Assembly (NCBI RefSeq): GCF_007004135.1
Contig: NZ_VJMG01000011.1
Span: 1 to 64,000 of the forward strand
Length of the DNA stretch: 64,000 nt
Direction: 5' to 3'
DNA from: Affinirhizobium straminoryzae
GTDB lineage: Bacteria; Pseudomonadota; Alphaproteobacteria; Rhizobiales; Rhizobiaceae
The notes under the pieces were generated by a model. It had not been told where the DNA came from. It saw only the letters and a list, made by a program, of their open reading frames with translations, and did not search any database. Positions 9,037-17,223 of the stretch are shown one piece after another (within the stretch, counting starts at the first letter, position 1; each line of letters starts with the position of its first letter). The translations under genes were made by a program, and so were the position numbers.

Positions 9037-9942
9037 CTATCTTTGCCAGCCGATATGGCCGCGAATGGCGAGCGATACCGCATAGACCGAGGTGGTGGCC
9101 GTGATAAAGAGCCGATGGCCGTGCCGCCCGCCGAAACAGACGTTGGACACGGTTTCCGGCACCAGGATCTTGCCGAGGCGATGCCCGTCCGGCGCGATGC
9201 AATGAACGCCATCTGCGGCGGAGGACCAGAGATTGCCCGCCGCATCCACCCGCATGCCATCCGCACAACCGGGTGCTATGGTGTGGAACAGCTCACCGCC
9301 GGTCAGCCGCCAGCCGTCGCCGACGTCGAACACGCGGATATGGCGCGGATCATCGGAAAACATCCGGCCGGTATCTGCGACATAGAGCTTCGTCTCATCC
9401 GGACTGAAGGCAAGCCCGTTCGGGCAGGCGAAATCCGTCAGGACCGCCTGGATCTCGCCGTTCAGGGGATCGACACGGTAAACATTGCAGGGCAGTTCCT
9501 GCTCGCTGCGCGTGCCTTCGTAGTCGGTGGAGATGCCGTAGTGGGGATCACTGAACCAGATCGCGCCGTCCGAGGCGACGATCACGTCGTTCGGTGAATT
9601 CAGACGCCTGCCCTGGTAGCGATCGGCAATCACCGTGATCGTCCCGTCATGCTCGGTGCGGGTCACGCGGCGACCGCCATGTTCGCAGCTCACCAGCCGG
9701 CCCTGACGGTCGCGCGTGTGACCGTTCGAAAAATTGGAGGGCTCGCGATGGATGCTGACGCCGGTCACCGGGCTCCAGCGCATGATGCGGTTGTTGGGAA
9801 TGTCGGAAAACAGCAGACAGTCGTGGTCGCCGAACCAGACCGGCCCCTCCACCCAGTCAAACCCGCCGGCCAGCTTCTTGAGGGGCGCATTGCCCAGTAC
9901 AAAGGTGGAAAAGACCGGATCTTCAGCGTCGAAAAACGACAT
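9037..9942 (-). CDS. SMP-30/gluconolactonase-family lactonase
   Basis: A 301-aa six-bladed beta-propeller of the SMP-30/gluconolaconase/LRE family, enzymes that hydrolyse sugar lactones using a divalent metal. Typical elements are WVEGPVWFG near the N terminus (metal Glu), SNGHTRDRQGRLVSCEHGGR, LNSPNDVIVASDGAIWFSD, CPNGLAFSPDETKLYVADT and the later GCADGMRVDAAGNLWS. The ATG at 9942 was preferred to one twelve codons earlier, because GAGGAAAGAGG lies about 7 bases before it. No signal peptide is apparent, so it is probably cytoplasmic. It would open an imported aldonolactone to the acid that IdnD and IdnO act on; this role is inferred. Confidence 0.9.
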   Translation of the reverse strand: MSFFDAEDPVFSTFVLGNAPLKKLAGGFDWVEGPVWFGDHDCLLFSDIPNNRIMRWSPVTGVSIHREPSNFSNGHTRDRQGRLVSCEHGGRRVTRTEHDGTITVIADRYQGRRLNSPNDVIVASDGAIWFSDPHYGISTDYEGTRSEQELPCNVYRVDPLNGEIQAVLTDFACPNGLAFSPDETKLYVADTGRMFSDDPRHIRVFDVGDGWRLTGGELFHTIAPGCADGMRVDAAGNLWSSAADGVHCIAPDGHRLGKILVPETVSNVCFGGRHGHRLFITATTSVYAVSLAIRGHIGWQR

Positions 9943-9987
9943 GCGGCTGCCTCTTTCCTCGATAGGTTTCGGGCGCAAGATAGCGAA

Positions 9988-10022
9988 GGCGCGGGCCGCG
10001 GCAAGGTTCGCAAGCCCGCGCC
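9988..10022. other. Intercistronic hairpin after the sugar-binding-protein gene
   Basis: GGCGCGGGC (9988-9996) pairs perfectly with GCCCGCGCC (10014-10022) around a 17-base loop. On the minus-strand transcript it sits just after the stop of the binding-protein gene and before the lactonase gene. Such structures commonly protect or attenuate the mRNA so that the binding protein is made in excess; that role is inferred. Confidence 0.55.
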
Positions 10023-10031
10023 GTTTCTGTC

Positions 10032-11132
10032 TTACTTGCCCCAGATCTTCTTGTATTCGTTGCGATAGCCGTTATCGGGGTCGAAAGTGTTCTTCGGTCC
10101 GCCATCGAACTCGACATTCTCTACCGTCACCACATGCAGCGGAGACACGTAGCCCGACCACTTTTCGCCGGAGAAGGCGCGGTTCAGTTCATCCACCAGC
10201 TGCCAGCCCTGCAGGTTGAGCGGTTCCGCCACCGTCACCGACTGGTACTGCTTGGCGCGGATGCGCTGATAGGCGCTTTCAGAACCGTCGCCAGCGGCAA
10301 CGCTTTTCGGCGCGCCGTCGCCGGCAATGCCGGAGGCCGAAAGCGACGGGCCCATGAAGTCGAAATAGATGTCGTTGATCGCCAGAGAATGCGTCCATTT
10401 GGCGCCGTATTTCTGCAGCAGCGTGGTCGTCAGTTGCGGCATGCGCTGTGATGTCTCGGCAATCGGCGTATCGACATATTCGAGCACCTTGCCGCCGAGC
10501 GCCTCGATCTCGGCCTTCATCTTGTCGGCCTTGGCGATCGCGATCGCATAGGTGGAGTCGGTGAAGATCACCACGCCCGGCTTGCCGCCGGCATCGACGT
10601 AAGCATAGTCGGCGGCAGCCTTGGAGACCTGCATGGCATCGGTGGTGACGTTGGCGAACACGCCGACATCCTCGACCGGACCGACGGCCGGCGCCGCGTG
10701 CCAGGCAACCATGGGAATGCCGGCCTTCTTGGCTTCAGCCATCGAGGGCTTCTGCTCGACGGCATCGAAGCCGGCGATGATGATGCCGTTCGGCTTCAGC
10801 GTCAGCGCCTGACCGAAGGCGGCCGTGCGGCCTTCGATGGAGCCGGCGCTATCGAGAACATTGACCTTCCAGCCGATCGCCTTGGCAGCCTCCTGAATGC
10901 CATTGACGACGCCGAGAATGCCACCATTCTTCATGTCTGCTGCAACGATGACCACCGACTTGCCGGCAGCGGCCTTAGGCCCCGTGGTCGGGCCGTCCCA
11001 TTTGTCGACCTTGGTCGCGTATTTGGCAACGACCGCCTTGGCGTCGGCCATGGCATCGGCCAGCGCGGGGCCGGCAATCATGATGGCAAGCGCGGCCGGT
11101 GCAACGGTTGCCAGGAAATGTCTGCGTTTCAC
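10032..11132 (-). CDS. Sugar ABC transporter substrate-binding protein (RbsB-like, CUT2)
   Basis: A 366-aa periplasmic binding protein of the type-1 (ribose/galactose-binding) fold. The N terminus is a signal peptide (basic MKRRHF, hydrophobic core, AGPALADA cleavage region). The mature part shows the classic alternation of this fold: SVVIVAADMKNGGILGVVNGIQ in pieces, NGIIIAGFDAVEQ, IPMVAWHA, VVIFTDSTYAIAIAKAD, and a final region with EPLNLQGWQLVDELNRA. The substrate is probably a sugar acid or its lactone, judged from the idonate/gluconate enzymes divergently encoded. Two short genes downstream complete the operon. Confidence 0.92.
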   Translation of the reverse strand: MKRRHFLATVAPAALAIMIAGPALADAMADAKAVVAKYATKVDKWDGPTTGPKAAAGKSVVIVAADMKNGGILGVVNGIQEAAKAIGWKVNVLDSAGSIEGRTAAFGQALTLKPNGIIIAGFDAVEQKPSMAEAKKAGIPMVAWHAAPAVGPVEDVGVFANVTTDAMQVSKAAADYAYVDAGGKPGVVIFTDSTYAIAIAKADKMKAEIEALGGKVLEYVDTPIAETSQRMPQLTTTLLQKYGAKWTHSLAINDIYFDFMGPSLSASGIAGDGAPKSVAAGDGSESAYQRIRAKQYQSVTVAEPLNLQGWQLVDELNRAFSGEKWSGYVSPLHVVTVENVEFDGGPKNTFDPDNGYRNEYKKIWGK

Positions 11133-11171
11133 GGTGTATCCTCCCTATGGACGTGAGACTTTCGACGATGA

Positions 11172-12239
11172 TCAGGATGACTTTTCGGGCGTCTTCGGCG
11201 GCAGGCCGAGCGGCTTGATGGCACCGATGGCGCCACGGCGTCGCTGGGCGTAGCCGGCAATGCCGATGGCGACCAGCAGCGTGACCCCATTGAACAGCGG
11301 CTCGACGAAGAAGGAGCCACCGAACTGCTGGATGCCCGCAATGCCGACGGCGAGGATGATGACGCCGATCATGGTGCCCCAGACGTTGACGCGGCCGGGC
11401 TTGATGGTGGTGGAGCCTAGGAAGGCACCGACCAGCGCCGGCAGCAGATATTCTAGGCCCACGCTTGCCTGACCGATCCTGAGACGCGAGGCGAGCAGCA
11501 CGCCGGCAAGAGCCGAGAGCAGGCCAGAGGTGATGAAGGCGCCGACGACGAAGCGCCGAACCGGAATGCCATTGAGGGCCGCCGCCTTCGGATTGGCACC
11601 GATGGCATAGACGTAGCGCCCGATCGGCAGGTATTCGAGCACGATCCACATCACGAGCGCCAACGCCAGAACGTAATAACCGGTGATCGGCAGGCCGAAC
11701 AGCATTGTACCGTTGAGCGCGAGGAAACCCTCCGGCAGGACGCCGACAACCTGCCTGCCGCCGGTGTGCCACAGCGCAATCGCATAGATCACCGTTCCTG
11801 TGCCAAGCGTGGCGATAAAGCTGTCGATCCTGGCGATTTCGACCAGAACGCCATTGAGCAGGCCGGTCAGTGCCCCAAGCGCGAGCACGATGACGACGGC
11901 CACCGGCCACGGCAGGCCGAACATGGTCTGCAGGCTGATCGCGAGAATGTGCCAGAGAACAATGCCATAGCCGATGGTGAGGTCGATGCGGCCGCAGGCC
12001 ATCGGGATCATCGCCGCCAGCGACAGAATGGCGATGATCGTCTTGTTGGCGATGATGGAGCGAAGGTTGAGGACGGTCGGGAACGTATCCGGCAGCAGCA
12101 CGGAGAAGAACAGGATCAGCAGGACCGTCAGGATTACAAGACCGTAGACCGGCAGCAGACGCTTCAGCCTGTCGCCTGTCGAAAGGCCCCGCAGGTCCGA
12201 CTTGGTCGGCTCAAGCGCATTGGACTGGATGGATTGCAT
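11172..12239 (-). CDS. Sugar ABC transporter permease (RbsC-like, CUT2)
   Basis: A 355-aa inner-membrane permease with roughly nine to ten hydrophobic segments. Family signatures are visible: IIALSLAAMIPMACGRIDLTIG in part, VVIVLALGALTGLLNGVLV, FIATLGTGTVIYAIALW, GRYVYAIGANPKAAALNGIPV (the CUT2 coupling loop, given here in sections) and a C-terminal GVTLLVAIGIAGYAQRRR. The variant CGRIDLTIG replaces the usual GGIDLSVG of RbsC. It lies 16 bases after the ATPase gene and 39 bases before the binding protein gene, all in one minus operon. Confidence 0.92.
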   Translation of the reverse strand: MQSIQSNALEPTKSDLRGLSTGDRLKRLLPVYGLVILTVLLILFFSVLLPDTFPTVLNLRSIIANKTIIAILSLAAMIPMACGRIDLTIGYGIVLWHILAISLQTMFGLPWPVAVVIVLALGALTGLLNGVLVEIARIDSFIATLGTGTVIYAIALWHTGGRQVVGVLPEGFLALNGTMLFGLPITGYYVLALALVMWIVLEYLPIGRYVYAIGANPKAAALNGIPVRRFVVGAFITSGLLSALAGVLLASRLRIGQASVGLEYLLPALVGAFLGSTTIKPGRVNVWGTMIGVIILAVGIAGIQQFGGSFFVEPLFNGVTLLVAIGIAGYAQRRRGAIGAIKPLGLPPKTPEKSS

Positions 12240-12255
12240 CGTCTTTCTCCAGAGA

Positions 12256-13752
12256 TCAGGCCGCTTCGGCGGCGGAGGCGGCAGCGATGACGGCAGGGGT
12301 GGTCAGCGCGTTGCCCGACAGTTCGCGAACAATGGCTCCGCGCGAAAACACAAGCGCGCGGTGGCAGATATGAGCGATTTCCTCGAAATCGGTTGAGATC
12401 ACCACAACCGCGAGCCCCGCTTCGACGGCGGCGGCGATCAGGCGGTAGATGTCGGCCTTGGCTCCGACATCGACGCCGGCAGTCGGGTCCTCGGCGATCA
12501 GCAGCTTGCGGCCGGTGGCCAGCCAGCGGCCAACCACGACCTTCTGCTGGTTGCCTCCGGACAAGGCCTCGATGGCCAGAGACTGGTCGTTGGGGCGAAG
12601 CCCCACCTTTTCACCGAGCGCATGTGCCATTTCCGCCTCCTGCAAGGGCGACAGCATCTTGAACAGGCCGCGGCCGGAGGCGCCGGGATTGAGATAGGTG
12701 TTTTCCCGCAGGGTCAGCGACATGGCGACCGACTCTTCCGTGCGGTCGCGCGCGATCAACCCGATGCCGGAAGCAATTGCCGTTTCGGGGCTGCGGAGAT
12801 CCGGCTGCGTGCCGCGTACCCGCACGTCACCAGTCGATGGTTCTGCGCCGAACAGCGCACGGCCGATCAGTTCCTGTCCCGCACCGCGCAGGCCGACAAG
12901 GCCCAGCAGTTCTCCCTGCCTGAGATCGAACGAGACGGGGCCGGCGCCACGGCATGCAAGGTTCTTCACCGACACCAGTGTGTCGCCGGGTATCGTATCC
13001 GCCTTGGCAAACAACTGGTCCGCCTTGCGCCCGACGATCATGCGGATCAGTTCGTCGGGATTTGTCTCCTTCACCGGCTTTTCGCCGACAAGCCGCCCGT
13101 CACGCAGCACGGCGACGCGGTCGGCGATGCGGAACACCTCATCCAGTCGATGCGAGACATAGATCATGGCGACACCGCGCTCCTTCAGCGGGCGGATGGC
13201 GGCGAACAGGCGTTCCACCTCGTCGGCGGGCAGGCTGGCGGTCGGCTCGTCCAGCACCAGAACGTCAGCTTCGACGGCGAGTGCGCGGGCAATTGCCACC
13301 AGCGATTTTTCCGTGCGGGTCAGGCTCTGGACGCGGGTCGAGGGATCAAAATCGCAGCCGACCAGTTTCAATGCATCGGCAGTACGACGCGCCGTCTCAT
13401 TCCAGTCGATCAGCTTCCTGCGCATGGAAAAGCCCTGGGCCAGGCCGACATTTTCCGCCACCGTCATCCATTCGATGAGGCCGAGATCCTGATGGATGAA
13501 GGCCACCGGCTGGCGCTGGTTCGGCTTCGGCGGGCGATGATGATAAGGCGCGCCGCGAAACAGGATCTCTCCACCATCCGGCTTGAAAATGCCCGCCAGC
13601 GTCTTGATGAGGGTGGATTTGCCCGCGCCGTTCTCACCAAGAAGGGCCAGGATTTCGCCGCGCTTGAGGCTCAGCGAAACCTCCGTCAGGGCCTTGGTGC
13701 CGCCGAATTCCTTCGAGACGGACCGAAACTCCAGAAATGCATCCGATGCCAT
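12256..13752 (-). CDS. Sugar ABC transporter ATP-binding protein (RbsA/MglA-like, CUT2, double ATPase)
   Basis: A 498-aa tandem ATPase with two nucleotide-binding domains. The first has Walker A GENGAGKST near residue 38 and Walker B VLVLDEPTASLP near 160. The second has a degenerate P-loop (GLRGAGQELIG near 290), signature LSGGNQQKVVVGRWL and IAEDPTAGVDVGAK, as usual for RbsA, where only one site hydrolyses ATP. It is the first gene of the minus operon; a LacI-type operator lies 34-47 bases before its start codon, in the region shared with the divergent idonate operon. Confidence 0.93.
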   Translation of the reverse strand: MASDAFLEFRSVSKEFGGTKALTEVSLSLKRGEILALLGENGAGKSTLIKTLAGIFKPDGGEILFRGAPYHHRPPKPNQRQPVAFIHQDLGLIEWMTVAENVGLAQGFSMRRKLIDWNETARRTADALKLVGCDFDPSTRVQSLTRTEKSLVAIARALAVEADVLVLDEPTASLPADEVERLFAAIRPLKERGVAMIYVSHRLDEVFRIADRVAVLRDGRLVGEKPVKETNPDELIRMIVGRKADQLFAKADTIPGDTLVSVKNLACRGAGPVSFDLRQGELLGLVGLRGAGQELIGRALFGAEPSTGDVRVRGTQPDLRSPETAIASGIGLIARDRTEESVAMSLTLRENTYLNPGASGRGLFKMLSPLQEAEMAHALGEKVGLRPNDQSLAIEALSGGNQQKVVVGRWLATGRKLLIAEDPTAGVDVGAKADIYRLIAAAVEAGLAVVVISTDFEEIAHICHRALVFSRGAIVRELSGNALTTPAVIAAASAAEAA

Positions 13753-13785
13753 CCGCTCCTCCCAAAGTCAGATGCAATAGGCTTA

Positions 13786-13799
13786 TGGTATCGATAACA
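13786..13799. promoter_or_regulatory. LacI-type operator 1 (TGGTATCGATAACA)
   Basis: A 14-bp near-palindrome, one mismatch from the perfect TGTTATCGATAACA at 13908. It lies 34-47 bases upstream of the minus-strand ATPase start, where it would overlap or adjoin that promoter. The half-sites TGTTA/TAACA are those of the GntR/IdnR branch of LacI regulators; the regulator encoded at 8002-9024 is the likely ligand (inference). Confidence 0.75.
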
Positions 13800-13907
13800 T
13801 ATGTGTCAAGTTCATTTTCGGCGAACCCACAGAGGCGTGACCGGCGTCGCGATCCGTTGCGGCCGCATGCCAAAATCGACGCTGGACAAAGCCGGAGGCG
13901 ACTCATA

Positions 13908-13921
13908 TGTTATCGATAACA
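13908..13921. promoter_or_regulatory. LacI-type operator 2 (perfect palindrome TGTTATCGATAACA)
   Basis: A perfect 14-bp palindrome 22-35 bases upstream of the TTG start at 13944. Its centre is 122 bp from that of operator 1, so one tetrameric or two dimeric repressors could bridge the two divergent promoters. Confidence 0.8.
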
Positions 13922-13943
13922 AAATCATTTCGGAGGAGATGTC

Positions 13944-14891
13944 TTGAGCAAAATCGAAATCCTTCAGGTCGGCCCCTACCCTGCTTGGGACGAGGAGCGC
14001 CTGAACGCCCGCTTCACCCTGCACCGCTATTTCGAGGCTGCCGACAAGGCGGCCTTTCTCGCTGAAAACGGCGCGGGCATTCGCGGCATCGCGACGCGCG
14101 GCGAACTGGGAGCCAGCCGCGCCATGATCGAAGCGCTGCCAAACCTGGAGGTCATCAGCGTCTACGGCGTCGGCTATGATGCCGTTGATCTGGAGGCGGC
14201 GCGCGCGCGCGGCATCCGCGTCACCAACACGCCGGATGTGCTGACGAAAGATGTTGCCGATCTCGGCGTTGCCATGATGCTGGCGCAGGCCCGCGGCATG
14301 GTGGGCGGCGAGGCATGGGTGCGAAGCGGTGACTGGGTGACACGAGGCCTCTATCCCCTCAAGTCGCGCGTTCATGGCAAGCGTGCCGGCATTCTTGGGC
14401 TTGGCCGCATCGGCTATGAGGTCGCCCGACGCCTTGCCGGCTTCGACATGGACATCGCCTATAGCGACACCGGCCCCAAGGATCATGCCGGAGACTGGAG
14501 CTTCGTGGCCGATCCTGTGGCGCTGGCCGAACGGTCCGATTTCCTTTTCGTCACGCTTGCAGCCTCCGCTGCCACGCGCCACATCGTCGGTCGCTCCGTT
14601 ATCGAGGCGCTGGGGCCGGACGGCATGCTGATCAATATTTCGCGCGCCTCCAACATCGATGAAGAGGCCCTGCTCGAGGCGCTGGAGACGGGGCGGCTTG
14701 GTTCCGCGGCGCTCGATGTGTTCGAGGGGGAACCGAAGCTCAATCCGCGCTTCCTCGCGCTCGACAATGTGCTGCTGCAGCCGCACATGGCCTCGGGCAC
14801 TGTCGAGACGCGCAAGGCCATGGGTGCCCTCGTCTTTGAAAACCTGTCGGCCCATTTCGAAGGCCGCCCCCTGCCGACGCCCGTTCTGTGA
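13944..14891 (+). CDS. D-isomer-specific 2-hydroxyacid dehydrogenase (GhrB/2-ketoaldonate-reductase-like)
   Basis: A 315-aa NAD(P)-dependent dehydrogenase of the formate/glycerate family, reducing 2-keto acids to 2-hydroxy acids. It has the GILGLGRIGYEVARRL cofactor motif near residue 150, the substrate Arg region (INISRASNIDEEAL near 233), an acid Glu in VFEGEP (about 260) and the catalytic His in LQPHMASGT (about 280). In a gluconate/idonate setting a 2-ketogluconate or hydroxypyruvate reductase role is likely. The start is TTG at 13944, supported by a near-ideal GGAGGAG at 13932-13938. It is the first gene of the plus operon, directly behind operator 2. Confidence 0.85.
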   Translation: MSKIEILQVGPYPAWDEERLNARFTLHRYFEAADKAAFLAENGAGIRGIATRGELGASRAMIEALPNLEVISVYGVGYDAVDLEAARARGIRVTNTPDVLTKDVADLGVAMMLAQARGMVGGEAWVRSGDWVTRGLYPLKSRVHGKRAGILGLGRIGYEVARRLAGFDMDIAYSDTGPKDHAGDWSFVADPVALAERSDFLFVTLAASAATRHIVGRSVIEALGPDGMLINISRASNIDEEALLEALETGRLGSAALDVFEGEPKLNPRFLALDNVLLQPHMASGTVETRKAMGALVFENLSAHFEGRPLPTPVL

Positions 14892-14899
14892 GGCCTGCC

Positions 14900-15931
14900 A
14901 TGAAAGCGATTGTCATTCACGCGCCGAAAGATCTGCGCATCGAGGAGCGCGAAGCGGAGGCACCCGGCGCCGGCGAGGTGGAGATCCGCCTTGCCGCCGG
15001 CGGCATCTGCGGTTCGGACCTGCATTATTACGCGCATGGCGGCTTTGGCGCCGTGCGCCTGAAGGAGCCGATGATCCTCGGCCATGAAGTGTCCGGCCAT
15101 GTCACGGCGCTGGGCGATGGCGTGTCCGGGCTTGCCATCGGCGATCTGGTCGCCGTATCGCCATCGCGTCCCTGCGGCGCTTGCGAATACTGCCACAAGG
15201 GCCTGCCAAATCACTGCTTCAACATGCGCTTCTATGGGTCGGCCATGCCCTTCCCGCACATCCAGGGCGCCTTCCGGGAGCGATTGGTGGCCAAAGCCAG
15301 TCAATGCGTGAAGGCGGAGGGCCTGAGCGCCGGGGAAGCGGCGATGGCAGAGCCCTTGTCGGTTACCCTGCATGCCACGCGGCGGGCCGGGGAAATGCTG
15401 GGCAAGCGCGTGCTGGTTACCGGCTGCGGTCCGATCGGCACCCTGTCGATCCTCTCCGCGCGCCGTGCCGGCGCAAGCGAGATCGTCGCGGCGGACCTTT
15501 CGGAACGCGCACTCGGTTTTGCCCGCATGGTCGGTGCGGATCGCACCATCAATCTCTCTGAAACGCCGGACGGCCTGGTGCCGTTTGCCGCGAACAAGGG
15601 CTATTTCGATGTGCTCTACGAATGCTCCGGCGCCCAGCCGGCGCTGGTTGCCGGCATCCAGGCGCTCAGGCCGCGCGGCGTGATCGTCCAGCTCGGGCTT
15701 GGCGGTGACATGAATCTGCCGATGATGGCGATCACATCCAAGGAACTCGATCTGCGCGGCTCCTTCCGCTTCCACGAGGAATTCGCCACCGCGATCCGGT
15801 TGATGCAGGGCGGGCTTATCGACGTGAAGCCGTTGATCACCCATGTCCTGCCCCTGTCGGACGCGCCGAAGGCCTTCGAGATCGCCCTCGACAAGGGGCA
15901 GTCGATGAAGACGCAGATCGCCTTCGGCTGA
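14900..15931 (+). CDS. idnD: L-idonate 5-dehydrogenase
   Basis: A 343-aa zinc medium-chain dehydrogenase converting L-idonate to 5-keto-D-gluconate. Catalytic-zinc residues C37 and H62-E63 (CGSDLHYY, GHEVSG) and all four structural-zinc cysteines (C92, C95, C98, C106) are present. The segments MRFYGSAMPFPH and GYFDVLYECSG match the E. coli IdnD pattern closely, separating it from generic sorbitol dehydrogenases. ATG at 14900 is preferred (GAGG seven bases before it); a GTG at 14888 overlaps the preceding stop and is an alternative. It stands between the 2-hydroxyacid dehydrogenase and idnO, so the idonate-to-gluconate order is preserved. Confidence 0.88.
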   Translation: MKAIVIHAPKDLRIEEREAEAPGAGEVEIRLAAGGICGSDLHYYAHGGFGAVRLKEPMILGHEVSGHVTALGDGVSGLAIGDLVAVSPSRPCGACEYCHKGLPNHCFNMRFYGSAMPFPHIQGAFRERLVAKASQCVKAEGLSAGEAAMAEPLSVTLHATRRAGEMLGKRVLVTGCGPIGTLSILSARRAGASEIVAADLSERALGFARMVGADRTINLSETPDGLVPFAANKGYFDVLYECSGAQPALVAGIQALRPRGVIVQLGLGGDMNLPMMAITSKELDLRGSFRFHEEFATAIRLMQGGLIDVKPLITHVLPLSDAPKAFEIALDKGQSMKTQIAFG

Positions 15932-15964
15932 CGCACACGGCCACATCCATTCTGGAGGACATTC

Positions 15965-16720
15965 ATGAGCATTCACCTTTTCGACCTGACGGGCAAGCGC
16001 GCGCTCGTCACCGGCTCCTCGCAGGGCATCGGCTATGCGCTGGCCAGGGGACTGGCTGATGCCGGCGCCGAGGTCATTCTGAACGGCCGTGACGCGGTCA
16101 AGCTGAAGGCGGCGGCAGAAAGCCTCGGCGCCAGCCATGCGCTCGCCTTCGATGCCACCGACCATGCAGCGGTGCGCACGGCGATCGATACCTTCGAGGC
16201 CGAGACCGGGGCGATCGACATTCTCGTCAACAATGCCGGCATGCAGCACCGCACGCCGCTCGAGGATTTTCCGGCGGATGCGTTCGAGCGGCTGATGAAG
16301 ACGAATGTCTCCACCGTCTTCAATGTCGGCCAGGCTGTGGCGCGCCACATGATCAAGCGCGGCGCCGGCAAGATCGTGAACATTGCAAGCGTCCAGACGG
16401 CATTGGCCCGCCCCGGTATCGCACCCTATACCGCCACCAAGGGCGCCGTTGCCAACCTCACCAAGGGCATGGCGACCGACTGGGCGAAATATGGCCTGCA
16501 GTGCAACGCCATCGCGCCCGGCTATTTCGACACGCCGCTGAACGCCGCACTCGTATCCGATCCCGCCTTTTCTGCATGGCTGGAAAAGCGTACGCCAGCG
16601 GGTCGCTGGGGCAATGTCGAGGAACTCGTCGGCGCCTGCATCTTTCTCTCCTCCGGTGCTTCCTCCTTCGTGAACGGCCACATTCTCTATGTGGACGGCG
16701 GCATCACGGCGTCGCTCTGA
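15965..16720 (+). CDS. idnO: Gluconate 5-dehydrogenase (5-ketogluconate reductase), SDR
   Basis: A 251-aa short-chain dehydrogenase reducing 5-keto-D-gluconate to D-gluconate. GSSQGIG sits at 17-23, NNAG at 89-92, and the catalytic Y155/K159 are in YTATKGA. The N terminus LFDLTGKRALVTGSSQGIGY and the IAPGYFDTPLN/TPAGRWG segments are typical of IdnO/Gno. A ribosome-binding GGAGGAC precedes the ATG. It follows idnD by 33 bases and overlaps gntK by one base (TGATG), completing idonate to gluconate 6-phosphate in three adjacent genes. Confidence 0.9.
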   Translation: MSIHLFDLTGKRALVTGSSQGIGYALARGLADAGAEVILNGRDAVKLKAAAESLGASHALAFDATDHAAVRTAIDTFEAETGAIDILVNNAGMQHRTPLEDFPADAFERLMKTNVSTVFNVGQAVARHMIKRGAGKIVNIASVQTALARPGIAPYTATKGAVANLTKGMATDWAKYGLQCNAIAPGYFDTPLNAALVSDPAFSAWLEKRTPAGRWGNVEELVGACIFLSSGASSFVNGHILYVDGGITASL

Positions 16721-17223
16721 TGGGTCATCGTATCGTACTGATGGGCGTTGCCGGCTGCGGCAAGTCCAGCGTCGGGGAAACCCTCGCAGCCAGGCTTGGC
16801 GCCGTCTATGTCGACGGCGACGAACTGCATCCACCTGAAAACATCACGAAGATGAGTCGTGGCGAACCGCTGACCGATGAGGATCGCTGGCCCTGGCTGA
16901 CGCGCGTCGGCCGGAGCCTGGCTTCTGCCGAGGGGATCCGCATCATCGGTTGCTCGGCGCTGAAGCGCCGCTACCGGGACCTCATTCGCCACGAGGCGGT
17001 CTCGCCGGTCGTGTTCGTCCATCTGTCCGGCAGTCGTGATCTGATTGCTGGGCGGATGGCAGCACGCACCGGACATTTCATGCCGACCAGCCTGCTCGAC
17101 AGCCAGTTCGCGGCTCTGGAGCTGCCGGAAGCGGACGAACAGGCCATTACCGTTGATATCGGCCAACCGCTCGAAGCGGTGGTGGCAAAGATCGCCACGT
17201 CATTGGAGGAGAGACAGTCATGA
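16720..17223 (+). CDS. gntK: Gluconokinase
   Basis: A 167-aa P-loop kinase phosphorylating D-gluconate to 6-phosphogluconate. Walker A GVAGCGKSS is at 9-17, followed by the family patterns YVDGDELHPPENI, MSRGEPLTDEDRWPWL, CSALKRRYRD and GHFMPTSLLDSQF. Length is normal for the GntK/IdnK family. It shares one base with idnO and four with the next gene (ATGA at 17220), indicating tight translational coupling. The product enters the Entner-Doudoroff pathway, whose genes are not in this window. Confidence 0.95.
   Translation: MGHRIVLMGVAGCGKSSVGETLAARLGAVYVDGDELHPPENITKMSRGEPLTDEDRWPWLTRVGRSLASAEGIRIIGCSALKRRYRDLIRHEAVSPVVFVHLSGSRDLIAGRMAARTGHFMPTSLLDSQFAALELPEADEQAITVDIGQPLEAVVAKIATSLEERQS

Noticed and set aside
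14483-16834. A 783-codon open frame antisense to idnD, idnO and gntK
   Set aside because: It mirrors three well-recognised plus-strand genes, has no recognisable domain and is rich in Arg/His/Gly, as antisense frames are in high-G+C DNA.
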